A stretch of 64,000 bases of DNA. Source: Naasia sp. SYSU D00948 (GTDB lineage Bacteria; Actinomycetota; Actinomycetes; Actinomycetales; Microbacteriaceae). Shown here in pieces: positions 27,152-35,516 of the stretch; within the stretch, counting starts at the first letter, position 1; each line of letters starts with the position of its first letter. The translations under genes and the position numbers were made by a program. The notes below the pieces were generated by a model, which was given only the letters and a program-made list of their open reading frames with translations, was not told where the DNA came from and ran no database searches. The stretch covers positions 2,035,127-2,099,126 of the forward strand of contig NZ_JAFMTA010000001.1 in NCBI RefSeq assembly GCF_017916515.1, read 5' to 3'.

Positions 27152-28792
27152 TCAGGGGAGCACGCGGAGCCAGCGGAACCCGTACCCCTCGAGCGGCAGC
27201 TCGGCCGGCCCGGACTCGGGCAGGGACTGGCGCCTCCCGCTCAAGAGGTCCAGCAGCTCCTTCCCGTCGAGCTCGAGACGCAGCGGGACCGGCTCCGACG
27301 AGAAGTTGTGCACGAGCACGACGCACCCCTCGTCCCAGCGCATCTCGTGCGCCAGCACGCTCGGATGGTCGTGCTCGAGGACCCGGAAGTCCCCGTAGCC
27401 GATCTCGAACGTCGTCCGGTACCGCTCGACGAGCATCCGGACGAAGCTCAGCAGCGAGTCCGGGTCATGCAGCTGCGACTCGACGTTGACGAACTCGGGG
27501 CCGTAGCCGCCGTCGGTGACGGGCGCCGTCAGGTCCTCCGGGTCGGCGGACGAGAAGCCACCGTTCCTCCCGGGCGTCCACTGCATCGGTGAGCGCACCG
27601 ACATGCGGCCCTCGATCGCGAGGTTCTCGCCCATCCCGATCTCCTCCCCGTAGAAGAGGGTCGGCGTCCCCGGCAGCGCGAAGAGCAGGCTGTAGACCAG
27701 GCGGATGCGGCGCGGGTCCCCGCCGAGCATCGGCGGCAGGCGGCGGCGCAGGCCGCGCCCGAAGAGCTGCATGTCCGGGTCCGGCCCGAACGCGGCGAAG
27801 ACCTCGTTGCGCTCGTCCTCGCTCAGCTTGTCGAGGGTGAGCTCGTCGTGGTTGCGGACGAAGATCGCCCACTGGGCGCCATCCGGAAGGGCGGGTCGCG
27901 CCTGCAGCGCCTCGATCAGCGGGCGCGCGTCCTCCCGCGCGAGCGAGAGGTACATCCGCTGCATCGCGTTGAAGTCGAACTGCATCACCAGCTCGCCGCC
28001 CTGGGGTCCGCCGAAGAACTCGAGCTGCCCCTCGTACGGCAGGTTCACCTCGCCGAGGAGGATCGCCTGCCCCTCCCGGCGGCTGATGAACGAGCGCAGA
28101 TCCCGGAGGTACTCGTGGGGGTCGCCCAGGAGCTCCTCCGCCTGCTCGACGCCCTTCGTGTCGAGCAGGAACGGGACCGCGTCGACCCGGAACCCCGAGA
28201 CGCCGAGCTGCAGCCAGAACCCGATGATCTTCGCGATCTCGTCGCGCACCGCGGGGTTCGTCACGTTCAGGTCCGGCTGCTGCCGGTAGAAGCTGTGCTG
28301 GTAGTACTGGCCGGTCTTCTCGTCGAACTGCCAGACGCCGTCCTCCTTGTCGGGGAAGACGTTCTGCTCGTTGCCGGGCGGCGGCTCGTCCACCCACACG
28401 TACCAGTCGCGGTACGGAGACTCCCGGCTGGACCGGGCGGACTGGAACCAGGGGTGCTGGTCGGAGGTGTGGTTGACGACGAGATCGAGGATCACCCGGA
28501 TGCCGCGGTCGGACGCGAGGCGCAGGACCTCGACGAGATCCCCGTGCGTGCCGAGGCGGGAGTCCACGCCGTAGAAGTCGGTGATGTCGTACCCGTCGTC
28601 CCGCTCGGGCGTCGGGAAGAACGGCATGAGCCAGAGACACGTCACCTTGAGCGACGCGAGATGGTCGATGCGGTGCGCGAGCCCGACGAGGTCACCCCGG
28701 CCGTCGCCGTTCCAGTCCATGAACGTCTCGACGTCGAGGCAGTAGATGACCGCGGACTTCCACCACAGGTCGCTGGTGTCGGTGATCTTCAT
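27152..28792 (-). CDS. GH13 alpha-amylase-family glucosidase, trehalose-synthase-like
   Basis: This 546-residue GH13 protein resembles maltose alpha-D-glucosyltransferase (TreS), which interconverts maltose and trehalose. The barrel starts WWKSAVIYCLDVETFMDWNG, as in TreS. It carries DLVVNHTSDQHPWF, the nucleophile Asp in GFRVDAVPFL, the acid/base Glu in ILLGEVNLP and the third acid in FVRNHDELTL. TreS is usually slightly longer, so another alpha-glucosidase activity is possible. Its ATG overlaps the stop of the upstream luciferase-family gene (ATGA), so the two are one operon. Confidence 0.85.
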   Translation of the reverse strand: MKITDTSDLWWKSAVIYCLDVETFMDWNGDGRGDLVGLAHRIDHLASLKVTCLWLMPFFPTPERDDGYDITDFYGVDSRLGTHGDLVEVLRLASDRGIRVILDLVVNHTSDQHPWFQSARSSRESPYRDWYVWVDEPPPGNEQNVFPDKEDGVWQFDEKTGQYYQHSFYRQQPDLNVTNPAVRDEIAKIIGFWLQLGVSGFRVDAVPFLLDTKGVEQAEELLGDPHEYLRDLRSFISRREGQAILLGEVNLPYEGQLEFFGGPQGGELVMQFDFNAMQRMYLSLAREDARPLIEALQARPALPDGAQWAIFVRNHDELTLDKLSEDERNEVFAAFGPDPDMQLFGRGLRRRLPPMLGGDPRRIRLVYSLLFALPGTPTLFYGEEIGMGENLAIEGRMSVRSPMQWTPGRNGGFSSADPEDLTAPVTDGGYGPEFVNVESQLHDPDSLLSFVRMLVERYRTTFEIGYGDFRVLEHDHPSVLAHEMRWDEGCVVLVHNFSSEPVPLRLELDGKELLDLLSGRRQSLPESGPAELPLEGYGFRWLRVLP

Positions 28793-29766
28793 CGCAGCGC
28801 CCGCGCCGTGACCGGCAGCTGGGGGAGCACCCGCTCCCCGAAGAAGTCGAGGAACGGATCCTGGTCCTTGCCGACGTGGTGGAGGTACAGCTCGTCGATG
28901 CCGAGGTCGAGGACCGCCTGGATCCGCTCCAGGAAGAAGCCCGGCTCCGATCCCACCACCACGCTCTTGTGCACCGCCTCGGGCGGGACGTGCTCCGAGG
29001 CCTGGTCGAACGCCGCCGGGCTGTCCAGATCCCAGATGAGCGGCGGGGAGATGACACCGAACCGCCACTGGTCGTGCGCGATCCTCAGCGCCTCGTCGTC
29101 GGTGTCCGCGTAGCTGAGGTGCATCTGGACCGAGACGGTGCCCTTCCCGCCCGCGTCCCGATACGCGTCGAGCACGCCCTGCAGGGCCTCGATCGGCTGG
29201 TTGATCGTGACGAGCCCGTCGGCCCACTCCGCGGCCCACGCGGCGGTCTCCTCGGACACGGCCGGGGCGACCAGCGGCGGGGGAGTCTCCGGCAGCGTCC
29301 AGAGGCGGGCGCGCTCGACCGTGACGAGGCCCTCGTGCGTGACCTCCTCGCCGGCGATCAGGGCGCGGATGATGTCGACGCACTCGCGCAGCCGCTGGTT
29401 CCGCAGCTCCTTGCGGGGCCACTTCCCGCCGGTGATGCTCTCGTTGACGTTCTCGCCGGACCCGAGCGCGATCCAGAAGCGACCGGGGAACATGGCCTGC
29501 AGGGTCGCGGCGGCCTGGGCGATGATCGCGGGGTGGTAGCGCTGGCCGGGAGCGTTGACGACTCCGAAGGGCAGGTCCGTCGCCTGGAGGGCCGCGCCCA
29601 GCCAGGACATCGCGAAGCCGGACTGCCCCTGCCGCACGCTCCAGGGTGCGATGTGGTCGGAGCACATCCCGCCGGTGAAGCCCACCTCCTCCGCCCGGCG
29701 CGCATACCGCAGCAGGTCGCGCGGATGCAGCTGTTCATGCGAGGCGTGGAAGCCGATCACCGTCAT
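28789..29766 (-). CDS. luciferase-family (LLM class) oxidoreductase coupled to a GH13 gene
   Basis: This 325-residue LLM protein is related to Fgd (CSDHIAPWSVRQGQSGF, FWIALGSGENVNES). It keeps the SDH and GSGE positions but changes the FQPW pocket to IAPW. It resembles a subgroup thought to use an ordinary flavin rather than F420; this is from memory of the family and not provable here. GAGGAG precedes the ATG and TAGGTT lies further upstream. It is the first gene of a two-gene operon with the GH13 enzyme; the functional link is unknown. Confidence 0.8.
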   Translation of the reverse strand: MTVIGFHASHEQLHPRDLLRYARRAEEVGFTGGMCSDHIAPWSVRQGQSGFAMSWLGAALQATDLPFGVVNAPGQRYHPAIIAQAAATLQAMFPGRFWIALGSGENVNESITGGKWPRKELRNQRLRECVDIIRALIAGEEVTHEGLVTVERARLWTLPETPPPLVAPAVSEETAAWAAEWADGLVTINQPIEALQGVLDAYRDAGGKGTVSVQMHLSYADTDDEALRIAHDQWRFGVISPPLIWDLDSPAAFDQASEHVPPEAVHKSVVVGSEPGFFLERIQAVLDLGIDELYLHHVGKDQDPFLDFFGERVLPQLPVTARALR

Positions 29767-29848
29767 GGGTCTCCTCGGGGCGGTCGTGTCGGGGCCAACC
29801 TAACGGGGGCCCGGTCACGGGTGACAGGGGTGGCGGAGGCGGCGGCAA

Positions 29849-29854
29849 TAGGCT
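29849..29854 (+). promoter_or_regulatory. -10 box (TAGGCT) of a probable leaderless ftsY promoter
   Basis: TAGGCT ends 6 nt before GTG 29861 with no ribosome-binding site between, so the ftsY message probably starts at its initiation codon. Confidence 0.5.
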
Positions 29855-29860
29855 GAGGGC

Positions 29861-30853
29861 GTGGCAGAACGCACGCCCTGGTCGCTCGCTGGCCGCCTCC
29901 GCAACCTGTTCGGAGGTGGCGGCAGCACGGCCGATGCGCCCGCCGAGGCCCCGGCGGACACGTCTCCCGATGCCCCCGCTCCGACCACGACGCTCGCGCC
30001 TCCGCCCGCTCCCGTCCCGGTCCCGCTCAAGCGCGTCATCGACGAGGACACCTGGGACGAGCTCGAGGCCGCCCTCATCTCCGCCGACTTCGGTCCCCGG
30101 ATCACCGAGGAGACGATCGAGGATCTGAAGGCGAAGGTGGACCGCTTCCGCACCACCGATCCCCGCGACCTGCAGCGGATGCTGCGGGAGAGCATCGAGG
30201 AGCGCCTGGCGAAGTTCGACCCGACTCTCCGCCTCACCGAGCGGCCCGCGGTCGTGCTCGTCGTCGGGGTGAACGGCGTGGGGAAGACGACGACGATCGG
30301 CAAGTTCGCGAACTTCGTCCGGAACTACGGCCGCTCGGTCGTGATCGGCGCCGCGGACACGTTCCGAGCGGCCGCCGTCGAGCAGCTCGCGACCTGGGCG
30401 GAGCGCGCCGGTGCCGAGATCGTCCGGCCGCAGCACCAGGGACAGGACCCGGCCTCCGTCGCGTTCCAGACCGTCGAGCACGCGAAGCGCAACGGGATCG
30501 AGATCGTCATCATCGACACCGCGGGACGCCTGCACACCAAGAGCGGCCTGATGGACGAGATGAGCAAGATCAAGCGCGTCATCGAGAAGCAGGCGCCCAT
30601 CGCCGAGGTCCTGCTCGTCCTCGACGCGACGACGGGGCAGAACGGGCTCCTGCAGGCCGAGGCCTTCCTGGAGACCGCGGGCGTGACCGGCCTCGTGCTC
30701 ACGAAGCTCGACGGCTCGGCGAAGGGCGGCTTCGTCCTCGCCGTCCAGGAGCGCACCGGCCTCCCGGTCAAGCTCATCGGCCAGGGCGAGCGCATCGGCG
30801 ACCTCACGGGCTTCACCCCGCACGTCTTCGCTCAGAACCTCGTCGGCGTCTGA
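29861..30853 (+). CDS. ftsY: signal recognition particle receptor FtsY
   Basis: FtsY is the membrane receptor for the signal recognition particle and pairs with Ffh (32739) as a GTPase heterodimer. The 330-residue protein has a short Ala/Pro/Thr-rich N-terminal linker (residues 20-52) in place of a long acidic A domain, then the N domain and the G domain with GVNGVGKTTTIGK, DTFRAAA, DTAGRLH and TKLDGSAKGG. GTG start, probably leaderless. The ftsY-ffh pair is split by two minus-strand genes. Confidence 0.96.
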   Translation: MAERTPWSLAGRLRNLFGGGGSTADAPAEAPADTSPDAPAPTTTLAPPPAPVPVPLKRVIDEDTWDELEAALISADFGPRITEETIEDLKAKVDRFRTTDPRDLQRMLRESIEERLAKFDPTLRLTERPAVVLVVGVNGVGKTTTIGKFANFVRNYGRSVVIGAADTFRAAAVEQLATWAERAGAEIVRPQHQGQDPASVAFQTVEHAKRNGIEIVIIDTAGRLHTKSGLMDEMSKIKRVIEKQAPIAEVLLVLDATTGQNGLLQAEAFLETAGVTGLVLTKLDGSAKGGFVLAVQERTGLPVKLIGQGERIGDLTGFTPHVFAQNLVGV

Positions 30854-30877
30854 CGGCTTCCCCTCGTCCGGTCCGCC

Positions 30878-31049
30878 GAGATGCCACTCGGTGCTCCCAA
30901 ACGCGCGGAATGAGCGCACCACGTGGCATTTCGACGGTCTGCCACCTGGTGCCGTCCACGGTGCCGGATGACCGCACCAAGCGGCATCTCCGACGAGGTG
31001 CCACCTGGTGCTGTCAAACCGGCCGGATGAGCGCACCAAGTGGCATCTC
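30878..31049. repeat. array of three 55-bp imperfect palindromic repeats
   Basis: Three units each have a 17-nt left arm, a 21-nt loop and a 17-nt right arm: 30878-30932, 30936-30990 and 30995-31049, separated by 3-4 nt. The third unit is GAGGTGCCACCTGGTGC paired with GCACCAAGTGGCATCTC. The loops share a CGGATGA-like core. They fill the tail-to-tail gap between ftsY and the gamma-carbonic-anhydrase-like gene. A half-site GAGATGCCAC recurs at 42724-42733. The build recalls REP/BIME elements, but I recognise no named family. Confidence 0.85.
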
Positions 31050-31054
31050 GGGGG

Positions 31055-31576
31055 TCAGCAGACGCCGGTCGCGAGGTAGGTGCGACTGATCGTCACGTAG
31101 GTGTCCGCGTTGCGGCGGATCGCCGCGCGCTCCTCCTCCGTGAGCTCCCGGCGGACCTTGGCGGGGACGCCGGCCACGAGGGATCCGGGCGGGATCACGG
31201 TGTCCTCGAGCACGACGGCGCCCGCGGCCACGAGGGACCCGCTGCCGATCACCGCGCGATTGAGGACGGTCGCGCCCATGCCGATGAGGCAGTCGTCCTC
31301 GATGGTGCACCCGTGGACCACCGCCCCGTGCCCGATGCTGACCCCGCTGCCGATCCGGGCAGGCGCGCCGGGATCGCCGTGGACCACCACGTTGTCCTGG
31401 ATATTGCTGCGCTCGCCCAGCACGATCTCATCCCGGTCGGCACGCAGCACCGCTCCGAAGAACACGCTCGACGTCGCGGCGAGCGTCACCCGGCCGATGA
31501 GCGTCGCGTTCGGCGCGACGAACGCGTCCTCCGCGACGTCGGGCAGGGATCCGTCGAAGGGGAGCAGCAGCGCCAT
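31055..31576 (-). CDS. gamma-carbonic-anhydrase-like hexapeptide-repeat protein
   Basis: This 173-residue protein forms a left-handed beta-helix of hexapeptide repeats. Three histidines in NVVVHGDPGAP and IGHGAVVHGCTI match the zinc site of the gamma-carbonic anhydrase fold (YrdA/PaaY group). Members bind a metal, but carbonic anhydrase activity is proven for only a few. A C-terminal helix (LTEEERAAIRRNADTYV) is typical of the group. ATG 31576 lies 6 nt after a -10 box, so it is probably leaderless. Confidence 0.85.
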   Translation of the reverse strand: MALLLPFDGSLPDVAEDAFVAPNATLIGRVTLAATSSVFFGAVLRADRDEIVLGERSNIQDNVVVHGDPGAPARIGSGVSIGHGAVVHGCTIEDDCLIGMGATVLNRAVIGSGSLVAAGAVVLEDTVIPPGSLVAGVPAKVRRELTEEERAAIRRNADTYVTISRTYLATGVC

Positions 31577-31582
31577 GCGGCA

Positions 31583-31588
31583 ACGCTA
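31583..31588 (-). promoter_or_regulatory. -10 box (TAGCGT) of a probable leaderless promoter
   Basis: On the minus strand TAGCGT ends 6 nt before ATG 31576 of the gamma-carbonic-anhydrase-like gene. Confidence 0.45.
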
Positions 31589-31715
31589 TCCGCCGCACCA
31601 GCAGGAGCGTCCGTCGGCGTCCCGTGCAACGGACCGGCTGTCGTGCATCCGCGTGCGGCCTGCAGCACGCGCGGTTCGTAGCGACACGCCGCGGCCGGGC
31701 CCGGCCGCCGCCGCG

Positions 31716-32678
31716 TCAGTCGAACAGCTCCGCGATCGCCGCCGCCTCCCCGTCGGTCAGGTCGAGGGCGAGGGCCTCGTGCACCGCGTCCCACTGGTGC
31801 GACCAGCGCGGCGACACGATCGGCGCCGTCACGAGCGGATGCGCGCGCAGCCACGCGAGCGCGAGACCAGCGGTCGACACGTCGAAGTCCCGCGCGCGGG
31901 CCGCGAGACGCTCCACGCGCTCGAGCCCGCCGGGGGTGAACACCTGCGCGTAGATGGCGCCCGCCTCCGCGATCCGGCTCCCCGGCCGCGGCTCCGCGCC
32001 GCCGAGGTACCGGTCCGACAGGAGGCCGCCCGCAAGCGGAGAATACGGGGTGTAGCCGAGCCCCTCGGCCGCGGCCAGTGGCAGGAGGTCGCGCTCGTCC
32101 GTCCGCACGAGAAGGCTGAACGAGTTCTGCACCCACTCGGGCCGGGGCAGCCTCTCGCGGTCGGCGACCGACAGCACCTCCTCCAGCTGTGCGGGGGTCA
32201 CGTTGCTGACGCCGAAGCTCCGGATCCGGCCCGCCTCGATCGCGCCGGCGAAGGCCGAGAGCGTCTCGGGCAGGGGAGTCGACGGATCCGGCGCATTCGA
32301 CAGGTACAGGTCGACCCGGCCGAGCCGGCGGATGCTCGCCGCGAGCTGCCGCTCGATGTGCGCGGCCGACAGGTCGACCCGGTCCTGCCCCGGCTCGACG
32401 CGGCCGCCGACCTTCGTGGCGACGAGCACGTCCTCGGGCAGCCGCTCGTCCAGCCAGCGTCCGACGGCCTCCTCGCTGCGGCCGCCGCCGTACGTGTTGG
32501 CGGTATCGATGACGCGGATGCCGAGGTCGTACGCCTCGTTCAGCCGCTCGATGCCCTGCGCGAGCGAGAGGCCCTTGCCGCGCGCCGCGACGGACGAGCC
32601 CATCCCGCCGATGCCGCCCGCGCCGAAGAAGAACTCGGAGACGGCGATGCCCGAGCGGCCCAGCTGCACCTCGCGCAT
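31716..32678 (-). CDS. aldo/keto reductase-family protein with an altered catalytic His
   Basis: This 320-residue TIM-barrel NADPH-dependent oxidoreductase has the Asp/Tyr pair in VIDTANTYGGGRSEEAVG and the Lys in ATKVGGR. The C-terminal cofactor site is present in weaker form. At the usual catalytic His (YxxHAPD in most members) it reads YLSNAPDP, so His is replaced by Asn, as in Kv-beta-type AKR6 proteins. Carbonyl reduction may be slow, or the protein may have another role. ATG 32678 is 6 nt from a -10 box. It is divergent from ffh. Confidence 0.85.
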   Translation of the reverse strand: MREVQLGRSGIAVSEFFFGAGGIGGMGSSVAARGKGLSLAQGIERLNEAYDLGIRVIDTANTYGGGRSEEAVGRWLDERLPEDVLVATKVGGRVEPGQDRVDLSAAHIERQLAASIRRLGRVDLYLSNAPDPSTPLPETLSAFAGAIEAGRIRSFGVSNVTPAQLEEVLSVADRERLPRPEWVQNSFSLLVRTDERDLLPLAAAEGLGYTPYSPLAGGLLSDRYLGGAEPRPGSRIAEAGAIYAQVFTPGGLERVERLAARARDFDVSTAGLALAWLRAHPLVTAPIVSPRWSHQWDAVHEALALDLTDGEAAAIAELFD

Positions 32679-32684
32679 CGGATC

Positions 32685-32690
32685 AGGCTA
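32685..32690 (-). promoter_or_regulatory. -10 box (TAGCCT) of a probable leaderless aldo/keto reductase promoter
   Basis: TAGCCT ends 6 nt before ATG 32678. The divergent ffh -10 box starts 33 bp away, so the two promoters share their -35 region. Confidence 0.45.
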
Positions 32691-32723
32691 GCGGGGCCCG
32701 CCGGTTCGCCCGGACGCGCGAAC

Positions 32724-32729
32724 TAAACT
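32724..32729 (+). promoter_or_regulatory. -10 box (TAAACT) of a probable leaderless ffh promoter
   Basis: TAAACT ends 9 nt before ATG 32739 with no Shine-Dalgarno sequence between; transcription should begin within 2-3 nt of the start codon. Confidence 0.5.
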
Positions 32730-32738
32730 GTCGGCACC

Positions 32739-34298
32739 ATGGCTACCTTCGCGTCCCTGTCGGATCGGCTCACCGCCGCCCTCGCCAACCTCCGCAACAA
32801 GGGCCGCCTGAGCCCCGCGGACGTCGACGCCACCGTCCGCGAGATCCGGCGGGCGCTGCTCGAGGCCGACGTCAACCTCGACGTCGTCAAGCAGTTCACC
32901 GCCGCCGTCCGCGAGCGCGCCCTGGAGGCCGCGGCGAGCCAGGCGCTGAACCCCGCCCAGCAGGTCGTGCAGATCGTCAACGACGAGCTGATCTCGATCC
33001 TCGGCGGCCAGCAGCGCCGCCTCGCCTTCGCGAAGAACCCGCCGACCGTCATCATGCTCGCGGGCCTGCAGGGCGCCGGAAAGACGACCCTGGCCGGCAA
33101 GCTCGCGCGGTGGCTCACCGGCGAGGGCCACCGTCCGCTGCTCGTGGCCGCGGACCTCCAGCGCCCGAACGCCGTCACGCAGCTGCAGATCGTCGGCGAG
33201 CAGGCGGGCGCCACCGTCTACGCGCCCGAGCCGGGCAACGGCGTCGGCGACCCCGTCCGCGTCGCGGAGGACGGCGTCCGCTACGCGATCGACCGGCAGC
33301 ACGACGTCGTCCTCATCGACACCGCGGGCCGCCTCGGCGTCGACGCCGACATGATGAAGCAGGCCGCGGACATCCGGAAGGCCACCGAGCCAGACGAGGT
33401 CCTCTTCGTCATCGACGCGATGATCGGCCAGGACGCCGTGGCCACGGCCCGCGCCTTCCAGGAGGGCGTGGACTTCACGGGCGTCGTCCTCACCAAGCTC
33501 GACGGCGACGCGCGCGGCGGCGCCGCGCTGTCGGTCGCGTCAGTCACGGGTCGGCCGATCATCTTCGCCTCCACGGGCGAGCGTCTCGAGGACTTCGAGC
33601 CGTTCCACCCGGACCGCATGGCGAGCCGCATCCTCGACCTCGGCGACATCCTCACCCTCATCGAGCAGGCCCAGCGCGCGTTCGACGAGGAGGAGGCGCG
33701 CAAGGTCGCGGAGAAGTTCGCGACCGATTCGTTCACGCTCGAGGACTTCCTGCAGCAGATGCAGCAGCTGAAGAACATGGGCTCGATCAAGAAGATGATC
33801 GGGATGCTGCCCGGCGCTCGCGGGATGCGTGAGCAGCTGGACAACTTCGACGAGAAGGAGATCGTCCGCACCGAGGCGATCATCCAGTCGATGACGCCCG
33901 CCGAGCGGCGCAACCCGAAGCTCCTCAACGGCTCCCGGCGCCTGCGCATCGCGCGCGGCTCGGGCATGACCGTGACCGACGTGAACCAGCTCGTCCAGCG
34001 CTTCGAGCAGGCCGCGAAGATGATGAAGACGGTCGCGAAGGGCGGCGTCCCGCAGGTCCCCGGGATGGGACCGGTGCCGGGCGCGAGCTACCGCGGCAAG
34101 CCGCAGAAGAAGAAGGCGACGGGCGGATCCCGGTCGGGCAACCCGGCCAAGCGGGCCGCCGAGAACGCCGCGCTCGCGGCCGGGAAGAAGGAGCCGGCGA
34201 GCGCCGGCGGGTCGGGCTTCGGACTCGGCGGGGGAGCCGGTAAGGGCGCTCCGAGCGAGGAGGACCTCGCCGCCCTCCAGCGGCTCCTCGGCCGCTAG
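32739..34298 (+). CDS. ffh: signal recognition particle protein Ffh
   Basis: Ffh binds signal sequences and 4.5S RNA and delivers ribosomes to FtsY. The 519-residue protein has the N domain, the GTPase domain with GLQGAGKTTLAGK, DLQRPNA, DTAGRL and TKLDGDARGG, and a Met-rich M domain (LQQMQQLKNMGSIKKMIGM, SRRLRIARGSGM) that binds RNA and signal peptides. A C-terminal tail of about 80 residues, Lys-rich then Gly/Ala-rich, extends beyond the M domain. It shares a divergent promoter region with the aldo/keto reductase gene. Confidence 0.97.
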   Translation: MATFASLSDRLTAALANLRNKGRLSPADVDATVREIRRALLEADVNLDVVKQFTAAVRERALEAAASQALNPAQQVVQIVNDELISILGGQQRRLAFAKNPPTVIMLAGLQGAGKTTLAGKLARWLTGEGHRPLLVAADLQRPNAVTQLQIVGEQAGATVYAPEPGNGVGDPVRVAEDGVRYAIDRQHDVVLIDTAGRLGVDADMMKQAADIRKATEPDEVLFVIDAMIGQDAVATARAFQEGVDFTGVVLTKLDGDARGGAALSVASVTGRPIIFASTGERLEDFEPFHPDRMASRILDLGDILTLIEQAQRAFDEEEARKVAEKFATDSFTLEDFLQQMQQLKNMGSIKKMIGMLPGARGMREQLDNFDEKEIVRTEAIIQSMTPAERRNPKLLNGSRRLRIARGSGMTVTDVNQLVQRFEQAAKMMKTVAKGGVPQVPGMGPVPGASYRGKPQKKKATGGSRSGNPAKRAAENAALAAGKKEPASAGGSGFGLGGGAGKGAPSEEDLAALQRLLGR

Positions 34299-34345
34299 GG
34301 CGTCAGGACCCCGCTCGCTCGCAGCCGGGCCCGGCGGGTCCAGCG

Positions 34346-34385
34346 CGAACGCCGGCCACTCCCGCTATGCGTCCGAACGCCGGCC
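34346..34385. repeat. direct repeat of CGAACGCCGGCC in the ffh-nucleoside hydrolase gap
   Basis: Two exact 12-nt copies at 34346-34357 and 34374-34385, 28 nt apart, lie in the 159-nt tail-to-tail gap. Each contains the palindrome GCCGGC, so alternative hairpins are possible. No other feature was seen in this gap. Confidence 0.5.
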
Positions 34386-34457
34386 GCATGCGCTCCGCGG
34401 CTGATCGCCGCCGCTCGTCGCTCAGTCGGCCAGGGCTGGAGCGCCGCCCACGCCTCC

Positions 34458-35411
34458 TCAGAGCGCCTGGAGCGCGCCGAGGAAGGACGCCATGAAGGCG
34501 TCGACGTCGACGTCCGTCGCGATGCGGCAGTTCGGCGCCGGCGGTTCGGCGGACGTGAGCAGGTCCGTCACCATGACGCCGCGGGCCTTGCCCTCGCCGG
34601 TCACCACGGAGACATGCGCGTCCCGCCAGGTGACGAGCTCGGGATGGGCGACGACGGCCACCGCGAGCGGATCATGCATCGCGCAGGAGTCGCTGAGCGA
34701 GGGATCCCCGGGGTGCTCCTTCCGCATCCGCTCGATCCAGCGGACGGTCGCCTCCGCGGCGAAGGGCCCGAAGCCTCCGGTGCCCTGGGCGAGGCGGTCG
34801 GCGTGCTCGCGGGTGAGACGGACGCGGTTCGTCACGTCGAGCCCCACCCAGCGCAGCGGGGCGCCGGAGTGGAGCACCGTGTCCGCGGCCTCGGGGTCGA
34901 CCCACACGTTGAACTCGCCGGGCATCGACGCCTGCAGCGTCTGCCCCAGGAAGATGCCGCCCATGACGACGATCTCCTGCACGTTCTCGGCCAGCGCCGG
35001 CTCGAGCACGATCGCCGCCGCCACGTTCGTCAGAGGGCCGATGGCGACGATCGTGATCTCGCCCGGGCTGCGCATCACGAGGTCCGCGATCGCCGCCGCC
35101 GCGTAGCCGGGCGTGGGAACGTGCCGGCCGTAGCGCTCCCGGATCTCCTCGGGCGCGCCTCGGGCCCGGTCGGGACGTGTCAGGGGAGCCGCGGCCCCGC
35201 GGACGACGGGCACGTCGGAGAGGCCGAGCCGCTCGGCGAGCTCGAGGGACAGCAGGGTGGCCGTCTCCACGTCGGTGTTGCCGTTGACGGACGTGATCAG
35301 CTCGAGCCGCAGCTCCGGGTCCGCCGCGGCGAGCGCCAGGGCGAAGCCGTCGTCGATCTCCGACCCCGGCTCTCCCATGGACAGGTCGGTGTCGAGGATG
35401 ATCCGTCGCAC
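34458..35411 (-). CDS. nucleoside hydrolase (inosine-uridine preferring type)
   Basis: This 317-residue enzyme hydrolyses the N-glycosidic bond of ribonucleosides, releasing base and ribose. It has the DTD calcium-site start (IILDTDLSMGEPGSEIDDGFAL), with an insert of several residues between DTD and DD compared with the common DTDPGxDDA. It also has IGPLTNVA, GEFNVWVDPEAA and the DSCAMHDPLAVA block with the active-site His-Asp. GTG 35411 is preceded by GGAGGGAG at 5 nt. Released pyrimidine bases could in principle feed the pyrimidine-breakdown cluster, but the two loci are 18 kb apart. Confidence 0.87.
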   Translation of the reverse strand: MRRIILDTDLSMGEPGSEIDDGFALALAAADPELRLELITSVNGNTDVETATLLSLELAERLGLSDVPVVRGAAAPLTRPDRARGAPEEIRERYGRHVPTPGYAAAAIADLVMRSPGEITIVAIGPLTNVAAAIVLEPALAENVQEIVVMGGIFLGQTLQASMPGEFNVWVDPEAADTVLHSGAPLRWVGLDVTNRVRLTREHADRLAQGTGGFGPFAAEATVRWIERMRKEHPGDPSLSDSCAMHDPLAVAVVAHPELVTWRDAHVSVVTGEGKARGVMVTDLLTSAEPPAPNCRIATDVDVDAFMASFLGALQAL

Positions 35412-35502
35412 GTTCGCTCCCTCCGCGAGCTCGAAGCCTATCCACGAGGCAGGGGCCGAGGTCGGCGGGGGCGTGCGACCGAGGAGCGCAGGCGTCGCCG
35501 CC

Positions 35503-35508
35503 GATACT
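35503..35508 (+). promoter_or_regulatory. possible -10 box (GATACT) of a leaderless promoter
   Basis: GATACT ends 8 nt before ATG 35517. The intervening bases are nearly all G, so a Shine-Dalgarno role cannot be fully excluded. Confidence 0.3.
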
Positions 35509-35516
35509 GGGGGGGG

